Positions 23,249 through 35,840 of a stretch of 64,000 bases of DNA are shown here, piece by piece. The translations under genes and the position numbers were made by a program. Origin of the DNA: Entoloma clypeatum (taxonomy: Eukaryota > Basidiomycota > Agaricomycetes > Agaricales > Entolomataceae); NCBI GenBank assembly GCA_963565915.1, contig OY751494.1, positions 1,922,001-1,986,000 on the forward strand, read 5' to 3'. Numbering within the stretch: the stretch's first letter is position 1; each line of letters begins with the position of its first letter. Below the pieces are notes generated by a model that ran no database searches, was not told the DNA's origin, and saw nothing but the letters and a program-made list of their open reading frames with translations.

Positions 23249-24779
23249 CATGGCTCATGCTTGGCACTTGTCGGACAGTACATGGGAGGGATTTTGCTTA
23301 AGTAAGACTTACCAATCCTGACTCAGCTTACTAAGATTCATCAATCTTAGTCAGTTCTGACCAATCTTAGTCATTGACCCCCCCCCTCCCACTTGTTATA
23401 GATAGATTCTGTATGTGTTTGACTTTCTCCGTGTGTTTTTGACACTTTTTATGCCTATTTCAGTATATCTCTGTTGTTGGACACATGTATGTTGCTCTTT
23501 TTGGAGATGTTTTTGGGCTTTCTACACCTTTTTCAGTGTATTCTTTGCCTCTCCACCTCTGGGTTGAGCAGATTCCTGTTCCCTGCTGTGGTTGGACTTG
23601 CTTTCAGGGCCATTTGTGAGTGCACAGCATGAGTTGCTGAGGGCGGAGCCCGAACCTTTTGGGGGGCACATGAGCGCGAAGCGTGAAACTTTTTTCCGTG
23701 GGTTCAACCATGGGAACCCCCCAGTTTGTTTCTTTCTGCCATGACCACAACCACCAGAGAGTGGCACTGGTGCAGTCCCCCACCACCAGTGTCGTCACTC
23801 AGGGTCCACCACCCTCCACCATGGCTGTGCAGCCCTACCACGGCCATGGTGCCAGGATCCACGGCTGTGCGGTACCCATCATGGCCACAGGAAGGCAAGC
23901 CACCACCCTCAATGGGCTGTGATCAGCGGCTGTGCACAACCCACCACTGCCGCTGATGTGGCACCAGGGGACGACACAGGTGAGGGATGCGAGAAGGGAC
24001 AGGGGACAGACGAGGCAGGTCAAGGGACACAATGAACAGGGCAGGGGACGGGCACCAGGGTATGATACAGGGCGAGGGACACAATGAAGGACTGACAGCA
24101 GCAAGCAAGAGAGAAGACAGCACGAGAAGGGGGGGGGTATAACAGGGCAACAAACAGGCAGGAGACGCGAGGGGGGGCATGGGGAGGAATGCAGGCAGAT
24201 GAGCACAAAACACCACTGCTGCCATGCGGCCAACAGATGGGGGCAGAAGGAAGGACACAGGACAGACGAGGGATGCCAAGAGGACACACCGAGAGACGAG
24301 ACAAGGCAGGGTGGAGGGACAACCCGCCAAGGGGCAAGGGACCATGGGAAGGGTCAGGGCATGGCACGATAGGATAGGAAGACCTGACAGGGCACAGGGA
24401 CAGGATGGGGGGACACGGCAAGGGAGAGAACCAGAGACATGACAGGTGATCTAAGAAGCCACGGCGCGAGGAATCACGGGGAGGGACAGCACGCTGAGGG
24501 CAAGGGCACAATGGGGGGACAAGGATGCGGCAGGGAGGGATGGGAAACAGAATGCCCATCTCCTTCCCCCCTCCTCTTTTCCTTTTAGCATTTTGTATAT
24601 ATGTACTGTACATGTAGTGTATTGGAAATATAATTGATTCAATTTTATTCTGTATTGATTACTGTGAAGGTGACTTCTCTCAAGTGAGGGCCACAGGTCT
24701 GAGTGCCATGACACATATTGTAACCACTGATGATATTATTACAGACAACACAACATTGTGTGCCAAATTGAATACTGTC
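23249..24779. other. Non-coding, partly G-rich stretch
   Basis: No supported gene. 23950-24500 is rich in GGGACA/GGCA-type words and has long spurious open frames from skewed composition. 24678-24720 holds a copy of the dispersed word CAAGTGAGGGCCACAGGTCTGAG seen in the Helitron tail. 23330-23390 has repeats of CAATCTTAGTCA type. Confidence 0.5.
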
Positions 24780-25360
24780 ACGTAGCGTGTTTCTCAATGT
24801 CGGAAAACGTCGGATGCATCGGAGCAGTCGGAGCGGAGTAGCGGATGAATGGATGCGACAAGTCCGACGTCTTGCAGAAAGGACCTGGCTTCAACTTATG
24901 TGTTGCGCCCCATTCTTTGACGTGGTCCTAGATTTCGGATTGGCAGATGTCGGAGGGTGAGAGGAGTGGATGTGCGGAGCGGAGGTGCGGAGGTGGAGAC
25001 GTGAGAAGGAGGATGAGGACAAAAGACAAAGGAATAGATTGGTGGAACATATGGCAAGGGATAGTGACGTATAATATTCGAACTGAGAAACTACGACAGA
25101 ATTCATACTACTTATAGTAAACCAGAAGTGGGTCAGTAACTACTATAGGTAAGGTGTGGATGTCGGAGTTACTCATCGGAGCAATCGGAGTACGGAGAGG
25201 AGCAAATGCAAAATCAACATCAAGATGTCTACTTGTCAGCATAATTAGAATGTTAACTAGTAGAGATGTCAATAAGTACTATTATGAAAATCGTCGGATG
25301 TCGGACCGGATAAAATGTCGGAGTCGTCGGATGTGTTGGATGTATGAATTGCATGGTTAT
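24780..25360 (-). repeat. Degenerate LTR related to the G3 family
   Basis: Dense in TCGGA. It shares GGCTTCAACTTATGTGTTGC and ATATTCGAACTGAGAAACTA with the solo LTR at 33592-34303, in the same order. The ends are decayed and no target duplication is visible. Confidence 0.6.
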
Positions 25361-26279
25361 GACAAATACCACATTAAAGCCCTGTCCACACAAAACAAAT
25401 CACTTCTTCACAAGCGAGGGCCGCAGGTCTGAGCACCATAACACATTGTGTACAGTTATGTATATCTCACATTTAATTTAAAATTAATTCATATTCTTAT
25501 AAACCTGTGCAGAGACAACACTGAGTTGCGAAGCACAGGTCTAAATGCTTGTGGATATTACTAGGTGCAGCTGACAAACCCAAAATCACATGTCCAAGTA
25601 AGATGTGAGCGTGTTGGAGCGCATGTGAAAAAACTAATTACTGTTGTTTTCTAGGCCTGCGGAAATAACTCCATCATTTCTTACCAGTAAGTTACTCTGA
25701 GAGGTCAGAGGGGGTAGGTAATTTACTGGTAAATTACTCGGTCATGTGCAGTATCACGTGTCAATTTAGGCCTTTTTTTGGCAAGTCTTTTCAAAAAATT
25801 CCTTGAACAAACCGCCTGTATGTGGAGTGCTGGTATGTTGAAACTTCACATACATGAGTGTAATACAAAAATATTATTGTTGAGACACAACAACAACACA
25901 ACAGTAGAATAGAAAGACAAAGGACATAGCCTTCAAGCAGATAGGCCATCCATCACATATGGAGGATAGGAGGCATCAGCAAACACTGATTTTTGCCAAA
26001 GATGTTGTAGCTTGTTGCAGCTTGGCCTATATGCTGTGCAGCTCTTTGCAGCACTGTGGAGCTGAAGTGTCAAATTTGAAGGTCTTTGTAGAGCTGGTAG
26101 CTCATATAGTTTCTATAAAGTAATATATAGATTTTGAGGGAATCTGTAAAGATAATTGGAAACTTTGTGTAAGTCTTCATAGAAACATTCCAATATGGTA
26201 CTACAGCAATTCACAAATAACAGATTGGAAAAAATTGATCGAGTTTAAGTGCTATGCCATGACAATGTACAATTTATAT
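25361..26279. other. Non-coding stretch
   Basis: No gene seen. 25407-25450 is another copy of the word CAAGCGAGGGCCGCAGGTCT. 26000-26100 is rich in GCAGCT-like words resembling 27600-27750. Confidence 0.45.
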
Positions 26280-27460
26280 CAATGTGCTCCTCATGCCCCC
26301 CCAGTGTGCCATCCCTTGCACGCTTGTCTCTGCCAGCACACATTCCACTGCTCCTCATGTGTCCTGCCGTTTTTGTGTGTCTTGCCGTTTCTCACATCTG
26401 CCACCATTCTCATTGCATGTCCTGCCCCTCTCGCATCTGCTGGTCCTGCCCCTCTTGCTTGCTGTTTCTCGCATGTCCTGTCCTGTTCATTGCATGTCCT
26501 GCCTCTTGCATCTGCTGGTGCATGTCCTGCCCCTCTGTGTGTGTTCCTCTGCATGTCCCGCCCCTCTCGCATCGCTGATGTGTCATGCCATTTCTCAATG
26601 GCCCGTTCATTGTGCATCCCGCCATTCTCACATGTTTTGTTAGTGGTCTGACATGACATGAATGGCAGGGGGTGCTTATCTATACGGGGCACCGTGGCCC
26701 TTGTGTGAACAGAGGAGCAGGAGGGATGGGGAGGGAGTGGAGAGAGAAGGATGTGGCGAGGCTTGAACCGTGCTTGGCAGGTTCCAGGCCCAGGAACCCA
26801 TGATGAAACATTGGAACTTGCCAACCTCAGCAATGGCCGACAGTCGAACAATATATGAAGTCCCATCATAAGTACTTCTTGCCTCCCACCACCTTCCTCT
26901 CCCTCCTCCATCCCTCTTGCCCCCACCTTCACACAAGGGCCATGGTGCCCCCATATAGATAAGACCCCTCCCATTCACATCATGTCAGACCACTGACACA
27001 ACACGCAAGAACGGCGGGATGCACGACGAACAGGACGGGACATGTGAGAAACATCGTGACACACACCAACAGATGCGAGAGGGGTGGGACACGCACCAGC
27101 AGATGCAAGTAAGCACCCCCTGCCATTCACATCATGTCAGACCACTGACAAAACATGTAAGAATGGCGGGCCACACACAAAAATGACAGAACACAATGGC
27201 GCAAGGCAGAGGGGTCGGACAAGAATGGCTGAAGTCCCATGATGGGTGATGGGCAGTGACAGAAATGAGAACAACAATGCGCCCAAGAGGAAGAGGGACA
27301 ACGGGCAGGTGAGGGATGCAAGAAACACATGGGAATACACCCAGGGGCTGCGGAAGGGGGGGGGGGTCATGGGAAATGCCAGCACGTGTGTAGCGCAGGT
27401 GGGGAGTGCGAGGGACGAGAGGTACAGTGGCCAGGCAAGGGAGAGATATGTCATACCATA
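26280..27460. repeat. Large imperfect foldback repeat
   Basis: The left arm (26280-26720) holds repeated TGCATGTCCTGCCCCTCTCG-like units. The right arm (26925-27160, weaker to 27460) has the reverse complement order. The clearest pair is GTGGTCTGACATGACATGAA near 26645 against TTCACATCATGTCAGACCAC near 26971, with a second right-hand copy at 27129-27148. No coding capacity is supported. Confidence 0.65.
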
Positions 27461-28747
27461 ATATTGTTGCATTGTCTGTTGTAATAAATAGCATGGAAAA
27501 ATACATTTTTTTCTCAAACACATTATTGATAAAATGGAATGCTCTATAACTACAAGTTGTAACAGAGTCTGGAGGCCTACGAAGGTGAACAGAATCTGTG
27601 GAGATCTGAAAGAATGGAGTGAAAGTGTGAAGAGCTGCAAAGATGGTAGTGAAGCTGCACAGAGCTTTTGCAGAGCTGCATGTAGCATATATCTTGTCTT
27701 TGGAACTTCAGCCCTGCAAGAATCTGCATAGATCTGCACAGGGCTGCATAGCCCCCCCAGGGTTTGCTGATGGGAGGTAAGCTACCACTGGCCATGTATT
27801 AGAATGGTAGTGTAAATATGTTGTCGGGTGCTGTTTGAGTTGTAGGAACATGTAAGGTAGGCTTGGTAGGCTTGGAATGGTCCCCTGGGAGACAATCCAT
27901 CCTTGACTGTTCTGAAAGGATATTTGCAATCCACTCCGAATCGAGATTGAGTAGTGAAGTATCTCGTGCGGTCAAGGGCTCGGTTGTTTGGAGAACAGGG
28001 TTGCGTCATCCGAATCTGATAGATTGGTGATGAGGAAGTTCACAGGGGTGGGGAAATTGATGAGGTCGATGATACTCAATTTAGCATCTGGTATGAGGTA
28101 TGGTTGGATGTTGAGTGGAATATGGAGCTCCATGGTTAGGTTCTACCACTGGTTCAATGATTCAATGTTCCAGAATCTGCTAGATTCTTAATTTTTTTTG
28201 CCCTCTTGAACATCACATGATACCCTATTATTTACTTATCAGGAGAGCCTCTGGTAATTTACAGTATATTACTGGTAAATAATTGTTTTGGTAAATAACT
28301 AGAGGTTGTTTCCACAACCCTATTATTTTCAGCCAAGTTTGCCCCATGACATTTTCTCACTCAAAAAATCATCCCATTTTTGGAAGCACATAACTCGACA
28401 ATGACCAAGTACAGTCATCCACCGGCCTTTGAGACAGAAATTTGATTTGAGTCTCCAATTCAGAACCTGGTTGAACCTGAAAAAATCAGGCTATCTTTTC
28501 AGTTGGAGAAATGTCTTATGTAGCTTGTTTCAGCAGGAGTAGACAATGAATATATTCATGGAAGGATCTGAGAATCAGTACAAATTATCGTTATCAATGA
28601 ACCACCATTCAATGAGACAGTCACATCAGACATGATGAAATTCTATATTTGGATACTATCTAATCTAATCATCCATTTCACTGTCCTTTCCATTGTCGTT
28701 TGCAAAACTTTCCTTGTCTTCCTTGTCTGATTCGCTATCTGCTGGTT
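27461..28747. other. Non-coding stretch
   Basis: No gene I can support. A short minus-strand frame (MELHIPLNIQPYLIPDAKLS, about 28130-27976) is plausible in composition but unrecognised. 28700-28764 is the left target flank of the LINE. Confidence 0.4.
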
Positions 28748-28764
28748 TTCTTGGTCAGGAACAT
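28748..28764 (+). repeat. Target duplication of the LINE, left copy
   Basis: TTCTTGGTCAGGAACAT, 17 bp, repeated exactly at 32538-32554. Confidence 0.9.
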
Positions 28765-31700
28765 TTTTTTTTTTTTTGTCAACAATTTCTATAGCGGTAT
28801 ACTAGGGGTACAGTCCGCTTGACATAGAGTAAACTACATCGATCCGAGGATCTACGTACGCATGAAGAACAAGCGGCGCAAAGCTCTGTCGAGCTGATAA
28901 GTCCTCGCGCCAGGACGGGGGAGTCTGTTATAAACAAACGTGTTAGTATGCGCACCCGAATATTCGGCCGCGCGATACAAGAGCACTCCAACCTTGTGAG
29001 ATTGGCCGTTGGCAGCGCTGGGGGGTGTCTGCGCCCTACCTCCCAAAGAAGCGCCTGTGCAGTTCTTACCCTTTGATCGTGTTCGCTTGCCAGAGGGGGC
29101 TGCACCCCTTTGTACCCAGCGCGCTACCACGTGACTACCACCAACGGTTGTGTTGGGCGTTGGACGGTCCCTAAAGGCAAATGCCCCTGGGTTGTCCATA
29201 ATGAATTTCCCGAAGACGTCCCATATGGAAGAGTTCCTCGAGAAGGTGGGCATATCTGGGGGCCTGGTGGGGTGGTGCAGACATTTGTAGAATACATGGG
29301 CGAAGTCCTCAACAGACCCCGATCCACAGTCACATTGTTCAATCTTGTCTCCAATACTGAACCTATGTCTATAGTGGCCAATTGGGGCGTGACTGGTGAG
29401 GCCGCGGACCATTTGAGCCGTGAGGGATTGGGAGTGACCCACATCCTTAAGCCATGTGCCGCCCTTGAGGTGGGACGGCTTCATTCTTTTGGCCCGAGCG
29501 TGGTCTTGGCGTCTGATGCACGACCTTGGGAATTGGTAATGATGGCCAACATATTTAGGGGACTGATACAGGTTCTTCCAGTCGCCTAGCATGTCATCCG
29601 TGAATTGTTTCGTATTGAAATTGAGGGATCTGGAGGCCAACTCACCACACTCGATGTGAATTGAGGAGGCGAAGTCATGCACTGCACGATGGGGTTCGAA
29701 GCCATGGTCTGAGCAATCAGGGACATGGTGAAAGAAGACTTTGGATTTCAGACCTGGTTCCTCAAACCAAGGAACCAGGTTACTGATGATAGTGAGCGCA
29801 GTTGCCTGCGAGGAGTGGAGGTCCGGGTCTGTGGCGCGCCGAATGGCGTTAACAGAGTCGGTGAAGATGTGGATTTCTTCCAGTTGGGAGAGACCCCCTA
29901 GCAGAGTGACCAGGTTGGAGAACCCATGTCCTATTGCTAAGGTTTCAGTGTCGTCAGAGACTGCGAGGCCACCAGCCACCCAGTCTTTGTTGATGGAGTA
30001 CCCCATGTGCCAGGTTTCCCAAGCTGCAACAGCTTGATGGCCCGACACAAGAGAGGGAACGGTTGCGTCAGTGACAATGACAGCGGATTTGTTAGAGCAG
30101 ATGTTGGCATCGAATACCTTGTTAAGGGTGATGAGGCGTAACTTCCTGGCTTTGGCATGCTTCTTAGCAGTTTTGCTGCAGATAAGAGTGATGTCGTGGA
30201 TGATGCGGTCAGGAAATTGGTCAAGGACACGTTTTCCTGGCTCGTTGTAATTATTGAAGGGAGATAGGGGGACAGTCACGTTTGCGCGGTATGCCCAGAT
30301 ATTGACGAGGGGGGATTTAAGATTATACATAAATTCTGGGGAGTACCATGGTCGCTTCGAGGGATCTTCCTCATTGCAGACCATGACGGTCATGTGTCGT
30401 GGTGCAAGAGAGTGCATACGGACGCGGTTTCTGCAGGAGAGCTTCTTTAGGTGCAGATGCACCAGAGGCAGGCCGGCAAGGGATTCGACCGCCCCTGTGG
30501 GGGTGGTACGGAAGGCTCCCAGGATCCACAGGGCTGCTCGCCTCTGCACTCTGGAGATAGACTTGATGACACCCTTATTACGGGCGCCATCGAAGTTCCA
30601 TAGATTGGCCCCATATAGAGCGATCGGGATTGGTATAGGGTGCGTTTGTGTTTGGGCGTGAGTCCACGGACTGAGTTCCCCAGAGATAGTAAGGCTCCTG
30701 TTGCGGAGAAAGCCTTAGTGGCGTACCGCTTTGCATGCTCGGTGAAGAGAAGCCTTCGGTCGAAGAAGAACCCCAGGTACCTCCAGAAGGTCTTGGGGAC
30801 AAGAGGGGAGTCACTGGTGAAGGGCACATATCCTAGGTCAACTGGGGGGTTATCATCGTCATTCTTCCTGGAAAAATGGAACGCCTCCGATTTAGAGTGT
30901 TTGAGGACAAGCCCAAGGGCTGAAGTCAGCTCAAACAGACATTTGTATGCCTTTTTAAGTTTGGCAAGGTTTTCTTTCCACATCTCAGACTGGACTATGA
31001 TGGTCCCGTCATCTACGTAGGAAATGAGGCTAGCCTGCGATTGTTCGGCGTGAAACGCATACATCAGCGGGACGAGATATATGGATGATAGCACGGGGGA
31101 GAGGGCAGAGCCCTGACCGACGCCAATGTCCATGGAGAAAAGGTCTGAGAGGTCATCCTCCCAGGCGTATTGAGTCTGTCTCCCTGTTAGATAGTTGGAG
31201 AAGAAGTCCATGGCAGTGTTGGGGAACCCCATCCTATCTAATATGAGTGCGATAACCGAGTGGTTTAGAGAGGGGAAGTATTGTGCCAAGTCAATGGCAA
31301 CAACACTGGTCTTGAGTTTCCTTGACCACCCCGCACGAATGAGGTGGGTGAGGAATTGTCCGGCGTCTTCAGTGGAGTTCTGTCGAACCCCTCCAAATTG
31401 TCCTGGGTGTAGCAGACCGTAGCGGGCGAGTTCCCATTGCAGTCTGTTAGCAATAGCTTTCTCAAATAGTTTGCCCAGGGTGTTTAGGAGCACGATGGGG
31501 CGAAACACTTTGGGAACGTCATACACTGGTTTATTCAGTTTAGGAATAATGACGGTCATTGAGACTTTGAATGCGTCGGGCCAGAACCCTGCCGAGAGGC
31601 AAGCGTTCAGGATCCAGACAAACAGCTTCAAGATATGCTCATGTGCGATCAGGCACTTGAGGTGGGACCATGTAAGATGATCGGGGCCAGGGGCTGACCG

Positions 31701-32537
31701 GCTGGAACAGCTGGCCAGGGCCTGGAGGACCTCTTGCGATGAAAATGGAACCCAAGCCCTTTTGGGCTGAGGTTTGAGAGCACTGCGCAGCCTGTCAGGG
31801 TCAACAGGGCGTGTTTCGGCAGACTGAAAAGACTTATGAAACACCTCACAAGTCTCGGTGGTCATGGAGCAGGTCTCGCCTTCAAAAGTAATGGCCTCAG
31901 GAGAGGCATTCTTTCGTGGGCCGACCCAGGAAGTAAGGTCCCAGGGACGCTTATTTTTGTTGGAGACTTCGTCGATTTTCTTGTCAAAGAAGTTCCGTTT
32001 GGCGGTGCGAATGATTTTGTGCATGTCGCGCCAGTCTTGGTCTGTCTTACCTGAGTTGGAGTAGGTGCGCCACCCGGCCTTGCAGTCCTTATCCCACCAG
32101 CCCTTTGACCAGAACGAGTCCCAGGGAGAGTGAGAGAATTCGGTCCACTCAGCCAGGATGAGCTCCTGTACCTTCTGGGTAATACTAGTGATGTCCTCCC
32201 TGGAGGCTGTAGCCGGGATAGGGATGGAGGACATGGATTCCGTGAGTGCAGACAGGAAATGAGTTTCCTCTTCCAAGTCTGGAACTATATGGTAGCGTTC
32301 CTTCGCATTAATGAGGGGGGATCTGAGGAGGGTGATGATCGAGCGGTGGTCCGACTCGTCTGGGCTCCCAAGTTTAATGATTGAGTCTTTGTCTGTGTTA
32401 GGGAGGAAGACCAGATCGATGATGGATGGGGCATTGTTATTCTTAGGGAAGTGGGTGAACCCAGTCCTATGATGAACAAGACCATGCGAGAATGCGAAGT
32501 CTGAGAGGAGAGATGCATTATGGTTGTGGCGTACCAC
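28765..32537 (-). mobile_element. Non-LTR retrotransposon (LINE), 5'-truncated
   Basis: A minus-strand element of 3773 bp ending in a run of about 13-14 A, flanked by an exact 17-bp duplication. Its 5' end lies inside the endonuclease domain. Poly(A), variable-length target duplication and 5' truncation are the marks of target-primed reverse transcription. RT and RNase H order suggests a Tad1/I-like group; the clade is not proven. Confidence 0.92.
28852..32537 (-). pseudogene. LINE ORF2: endonuclease end, RT, RNase H, CCHC-like
   Basis: From 32537: the end of an APE-type endonuclease (SLLSDFAFSHGL, SIIDLVFLPNT, DESDHRSIITLL), then RT (QGSALSPVLSSIYLVPLMYA, YVDD in ISYVDDGTIIV). Near 30620 the frame shifts; the continuation (MQRRAALWILGAFRTTPTGA) runs to 28852 with an RNase H-like domain (AVIVTDATV, IHIFTDSVNAIRRATD, VFFHHVPDCSDHG) and a zinc-binding-like end (CDCGSGSVEDFAHVFYKCLH). 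The start is missing by truncation and one frameshift breaks the ORF. Apart from that the frame is long and clean, so the copy is fairly young. Confidence 0.88.
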
Positions 32538-32554
32538 TTCTTGGTCAGGAACAT
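32538..32554 (+). repeat. Target duplication of the LINE, right copy
   Basis: Same 17 bases as 28748-28764. Confidence 0.9.
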
Positions 32555-33591
32555 CAGGAAAATGGAATGGTTAGGTCAAGGCTAGATAAGGTCTTGAAAA
32601 ATCTCAAGTATATATCAGTCTTATATATGTATGGAAAGATAGTCCCAGATAATCCACCTGTGTGTTGGCAAAATTTGCAAGGCCTGCCAGAGTTGGGCCT
32701 TGTGCCAGAGTGGCCTAATATGATCCAACCTCACCAGATGTATAATGCAGTTATCTGTGTTGGTAAGGTTGATTTATTGTTGTCATCAATACACAGAGTG
32801 ACAAAATATTTTCTAGAATTATAATTTGATCTGAAAAAAAATGTAAAAAGTCTTTACTTCTTTGTTTTGACTTTGTTGCTTATTTTCTCATACTTGATAA
32901 TTTAACTAATGCATCTCATTTCTCCAGGCTCTTAGTTGATCACACAATTATCTCAAATCTATCACACACTTATCACACAATCCCCTTTAGGCAGGTAATG
33001 TGCTGACAAACTGTTTTTTGCTTTTTGTTCAGCCCATGCGGTTGTGGCTGTGCCACAAAACATTATGAGGAATGTATTAGATAGTATATGTTATGGACAC
33101 TGCACTACATGGATGATATTGTTTTCACTTTTACTCATCAGCCCACCTCAGCGCCCTCTTACTCTTTGTTGCACTTTCGTCATGATCTTTGGAGACTGCC
33201 GACTGAGCCTGAATGTGGCCATGGGAATGAGAAACAGACAGACCCACAAAAAGTCATCCCTGTGGGAGTGATCCCTTGGGATAGCAGTACGTCGGCAGTC
33301 GGCTCATCATAGCATAGCCACTGTTCCATCATAGGGAGCATGAGACGTAACCCATATATTATACCTATAACCTGGCACATGACAGTCTCACTGTTAGGTT
33401 GCATCCAAAAATAGGTAGTGGGGATCTGCCATCATGGAGTGTTAGGGTAGCGGTTAAGCCCTCTGATGAGCCCCTTCGCAAGGGCAAAACACCAAAGACC
33501 CTGCTCTGTGGCTTTCTCATGGCTTGTGCCTCGCGAGGGTTCAATCCTCAGAGCACCACATTATTCACTATGACACAGCATCTCCTTTCTC
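32555..33591. other. Non-coding stretch with a diverged LTR-like segment and a tRNA-like word
   Basis: 32580-32765 reads as an open stretch (KYISVLYMYGKIVPDNPPVC) that I do not recognise and that ends near a possible GTAAGG splice site. 33090-33370 resembles the start of the G1/G2 LTR (TGTTATGGACAC, CAGCGCCCTCTTAC), probably an old relative. 33445-33565 has TAGCGGTTAAG and GGGTTCAATCCTC, reminiscent of tRNA-derived repeats but not foldable as a tRNA. Confidence 0.4.
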
Positions 33592-34303
33592 TGTTAAGTA
33601 GGTGAAACATCGGAGCTTTGTCGGAGTCCGTCGGAGGTCGGACATAGGACTGAGACCAGAGCGGAACTCCGGAAATGCAGAGGAATGACGAAGGGGAGGG
33701 ACATGGCTTCAACATATGTGTTGCGCCGCCGTTTGTTGGATAAGGTGTCCCAATTTCAGGAGATTGGAGAAGAGGTCGGAGGTGCGGAGGTCCTCGGAGA
33801 GATCTCGGTGAGGGACACACTGACGTGGAAGTGGTTGGACGACGTCGGAGTTGTGACTCAGACACAGTACTGAGCTCGTTGAAGGGTAACGATGGAGGAA
33901 GAGCAGAAGATGAGGATGTCGTTGGTGTATTGTACCACAGCAAGGATCTCTGGCATGGACTGAGAGTAGAGGAGTGAACTTGGTTGATATTCGAACTGAG
34001 GAACTACAGGTATGGTATGAGCTTAAATATCTAAATGTGATTACTTTACGAGATGGTCGGAGTAGGTCCAGAGTTGTGGTGTAAGTTGCCAGCGACTGTA
34101 TCGAACATCGGAGATGTCGGTCAATGGACCATGCAGAAAAGGCGATGCATAAGTAATTGGGAATATGAATATGAAATGCATAAAGGCATGGAGTTATGAA
34201 TATGAAATGCAAGATGGCAACGTGTGGAGATGCAGAGGTAACGGATGTCCGGAATTTCGGAGGACGATCGGAGTGGATTGGAGACTCGGAGATGGATATA
34301 ACA
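33592..34303 (-). repeat. LTR of the G3 family on the minus strand, solo or truncated element
   Basis: 712 bp; on the minus strand TGTTATATCCATCTCCGAGT ... CTACTTAACA. The flanks (TTCTC and GTCGG) do not match, so no target duplication. TCGGA-rich sequence continues to about 34435, which may be leftover internal sequence. Confidence 0.85.
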
Positions 34304-34776
34304 GTCGGAGGTGTTGAAAGAGAGATGGAAAAGCAAGGAAATGTAAAGTATAATAATATAAATAATAGACATACCACAGTGGTCGGAGGGTCAGAAGACC
34401 AGTCGGAGGCATTGGAGAAGAGTCGGAGATGTTGGACTAAGGAAATTGGATGGTTGTCCTTACACAGGGCCTCTGGTTACACAGAGGAAAGGTGTAGATT
34501 CCAAAGAGTCAGGAACTCAAGAAGGAAATAATTAAATTACACCACGACAACCCAGTTGCAGGGCAGCTTCTTCAAATGGAACAGACTAGACCAAGCTGCT
34601 GGAGGTTGAGAACAGGCAATTGGTAAGGAAGCATATCATCCATTACATGAAATTCACCTTCACCTGTTCAATAGGTACCAAACTCCACCGCCACTCGCAA
34701 AGCCATATCCAAGTGCAAGCCTGCAATGATGCACACAATTTGAAAGTTCAATGGCTATTGTGCACAACTGGAGGAA
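34304..34776. other. Non-coding stretch
   Basis: 34304-34435 is TCGGA-rich and may be G3-family internal remnant. The rest may be the decayed upstream part of the KDZ-like gene (an in-frame NGYCAQLEE precedes its first ATG). Confidence 0.4.
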
Positions 34777-35289
34777 ATGTACAAACCTGAATGGCCTATT
34801 CCACTCCCTGAACCCTTACCGACACAGCTTGTGCTCTTGCGTGAGAGTCCTCATTTGATGGAGGATGTTTGGATCATGCGTTCAGAGGGAGAGGTTCCAA
34901 GATGGCTCGAAGATCTAGATGTGTGGGATGGTATTCGGTGTATGCTGAAGCTCAACAGGTGTCTTGAAGAGTGTCGCCGTCTTGGAGTTGAGGCAGATAA
35001 CCTCTGTAGGTGGTTTGGTAGTGAACTTGCGGCAGTCGAGTTTGCGATATCTACACCATCAAGCAGGTTATTCTCCTTTCTTGCCATCAAAAATACTGAC
35101 CCCTCGTTAGATATGCCTCTTTGCATCATCCTCCAGCAACACCGAACCCACCTTTTGAACCTCAGGCCATGGTGGTTGGTACCATCCCTGGTTTTGGAAG
35201 CCAGGTACAATGCTCATATCACCGCTTCGACAACGCAGCAATATACCGTCATAACACCCTCCATACCAAAGCATGAGACTAAGGCATAG
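34777..35289 (+). pseudogene. C-terminal fragment resembling KDZ (Kyakuja-Dileera-Zisupton) transposase proteins
   Basis: 170 residues: MYKPEWPIPLPEPLPTQL, EGEVPRWLEDLDVWDGIRCM, LEECRRLGVEADNLCRWFGS, ELAAVEFAI, LLNLRPWWLVP. This run of motifs recalls, from memory, the C-terminal end of large transposase proteins common in Agaricomycetes. The catalytic core and the N-terminal cysteine cluster are absent; upstream there are stops and a G3-type LTR. ATG at 34777 is the first in frame but the coding stretch probably begins earlier. Confidence 0.5.
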
Positions 35290-35840
35290 CACGAGTGCAC
35301 TCGTGAGTTACCTGGATCTGTACTCACGGGTATTTTACATGTTTGAACCCATACTCAGATCTGCAAAAATCCGTTCCCATGGATGACTCAGATCCACGGG
35401 TTCGAAACCCGCGAGTTCTTCAGGTACTTGCAGGTCATCGAGTTCTTCGGGTACTCACAGGTTTACCTTGAGTACCTGTATGAAGGATCAATAAATCCCA
35501 GTCTGAGATGTCCAGGCTCAGCCTTGGCCTGAAGCCCAGGGTTTGGGCCAGGCTTGGATTCTCAGAAAAGCGCACCTTAATATAAATTCAACCATTGCAC
35601 CTATTCTTCTCATCTTCTAGACTATTAATATATACATATAATAGAGTATTTATACCAGAGGAACAGTCTGAATGGTGCCTGTATCAGTAGGTAGGTTCAA
35701 TTCCCATCAAAACTCTGAGCATGCCACAAAAGCACTTCTAGTAGCACATCCACTCAATGGATTCCTCTTGTCTCTATTGCACCTTCTTTAGTACATATAG
35801 GAGTAGGCTTCTGTCTCAGTGATAAGGTGGGTGATATTTA
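35290..35840. other. Non-coding stretch with short motif clusters
   Basis: 35290-35480 repeats words like ACTCACGGGTA and CCCGCGAGTTCTT. 35515-35575 repeats AGCCCAGG/GCCTTGGCC-type words. No gene seen. Confidence 0.45.

Noticed and set aside
24020..24613. 197-aa proline/cysteine-rich minus-strand frame, and others in 23.8-24.6 kb
   Set aside because: Composition-driven open frames in G-rich sequence; no domain, and three frames are open at once.
26291..26974. 227-aa minus-strand frame in the foldback region
   Set aside because: It lies across the repeat arms and its peptide simply follows the repeat units.
29110..29589. 159-aa plus-strand frame within the LINE
   Set aside because: Antisense shadow of the LINE RNase H region.
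33445..33565. tRNA gene with intron
   Set aside because: Box B-like GGTTCAATCC is present but the T-arm and acceptor do not pair; kept only as a tRNA-like remark.
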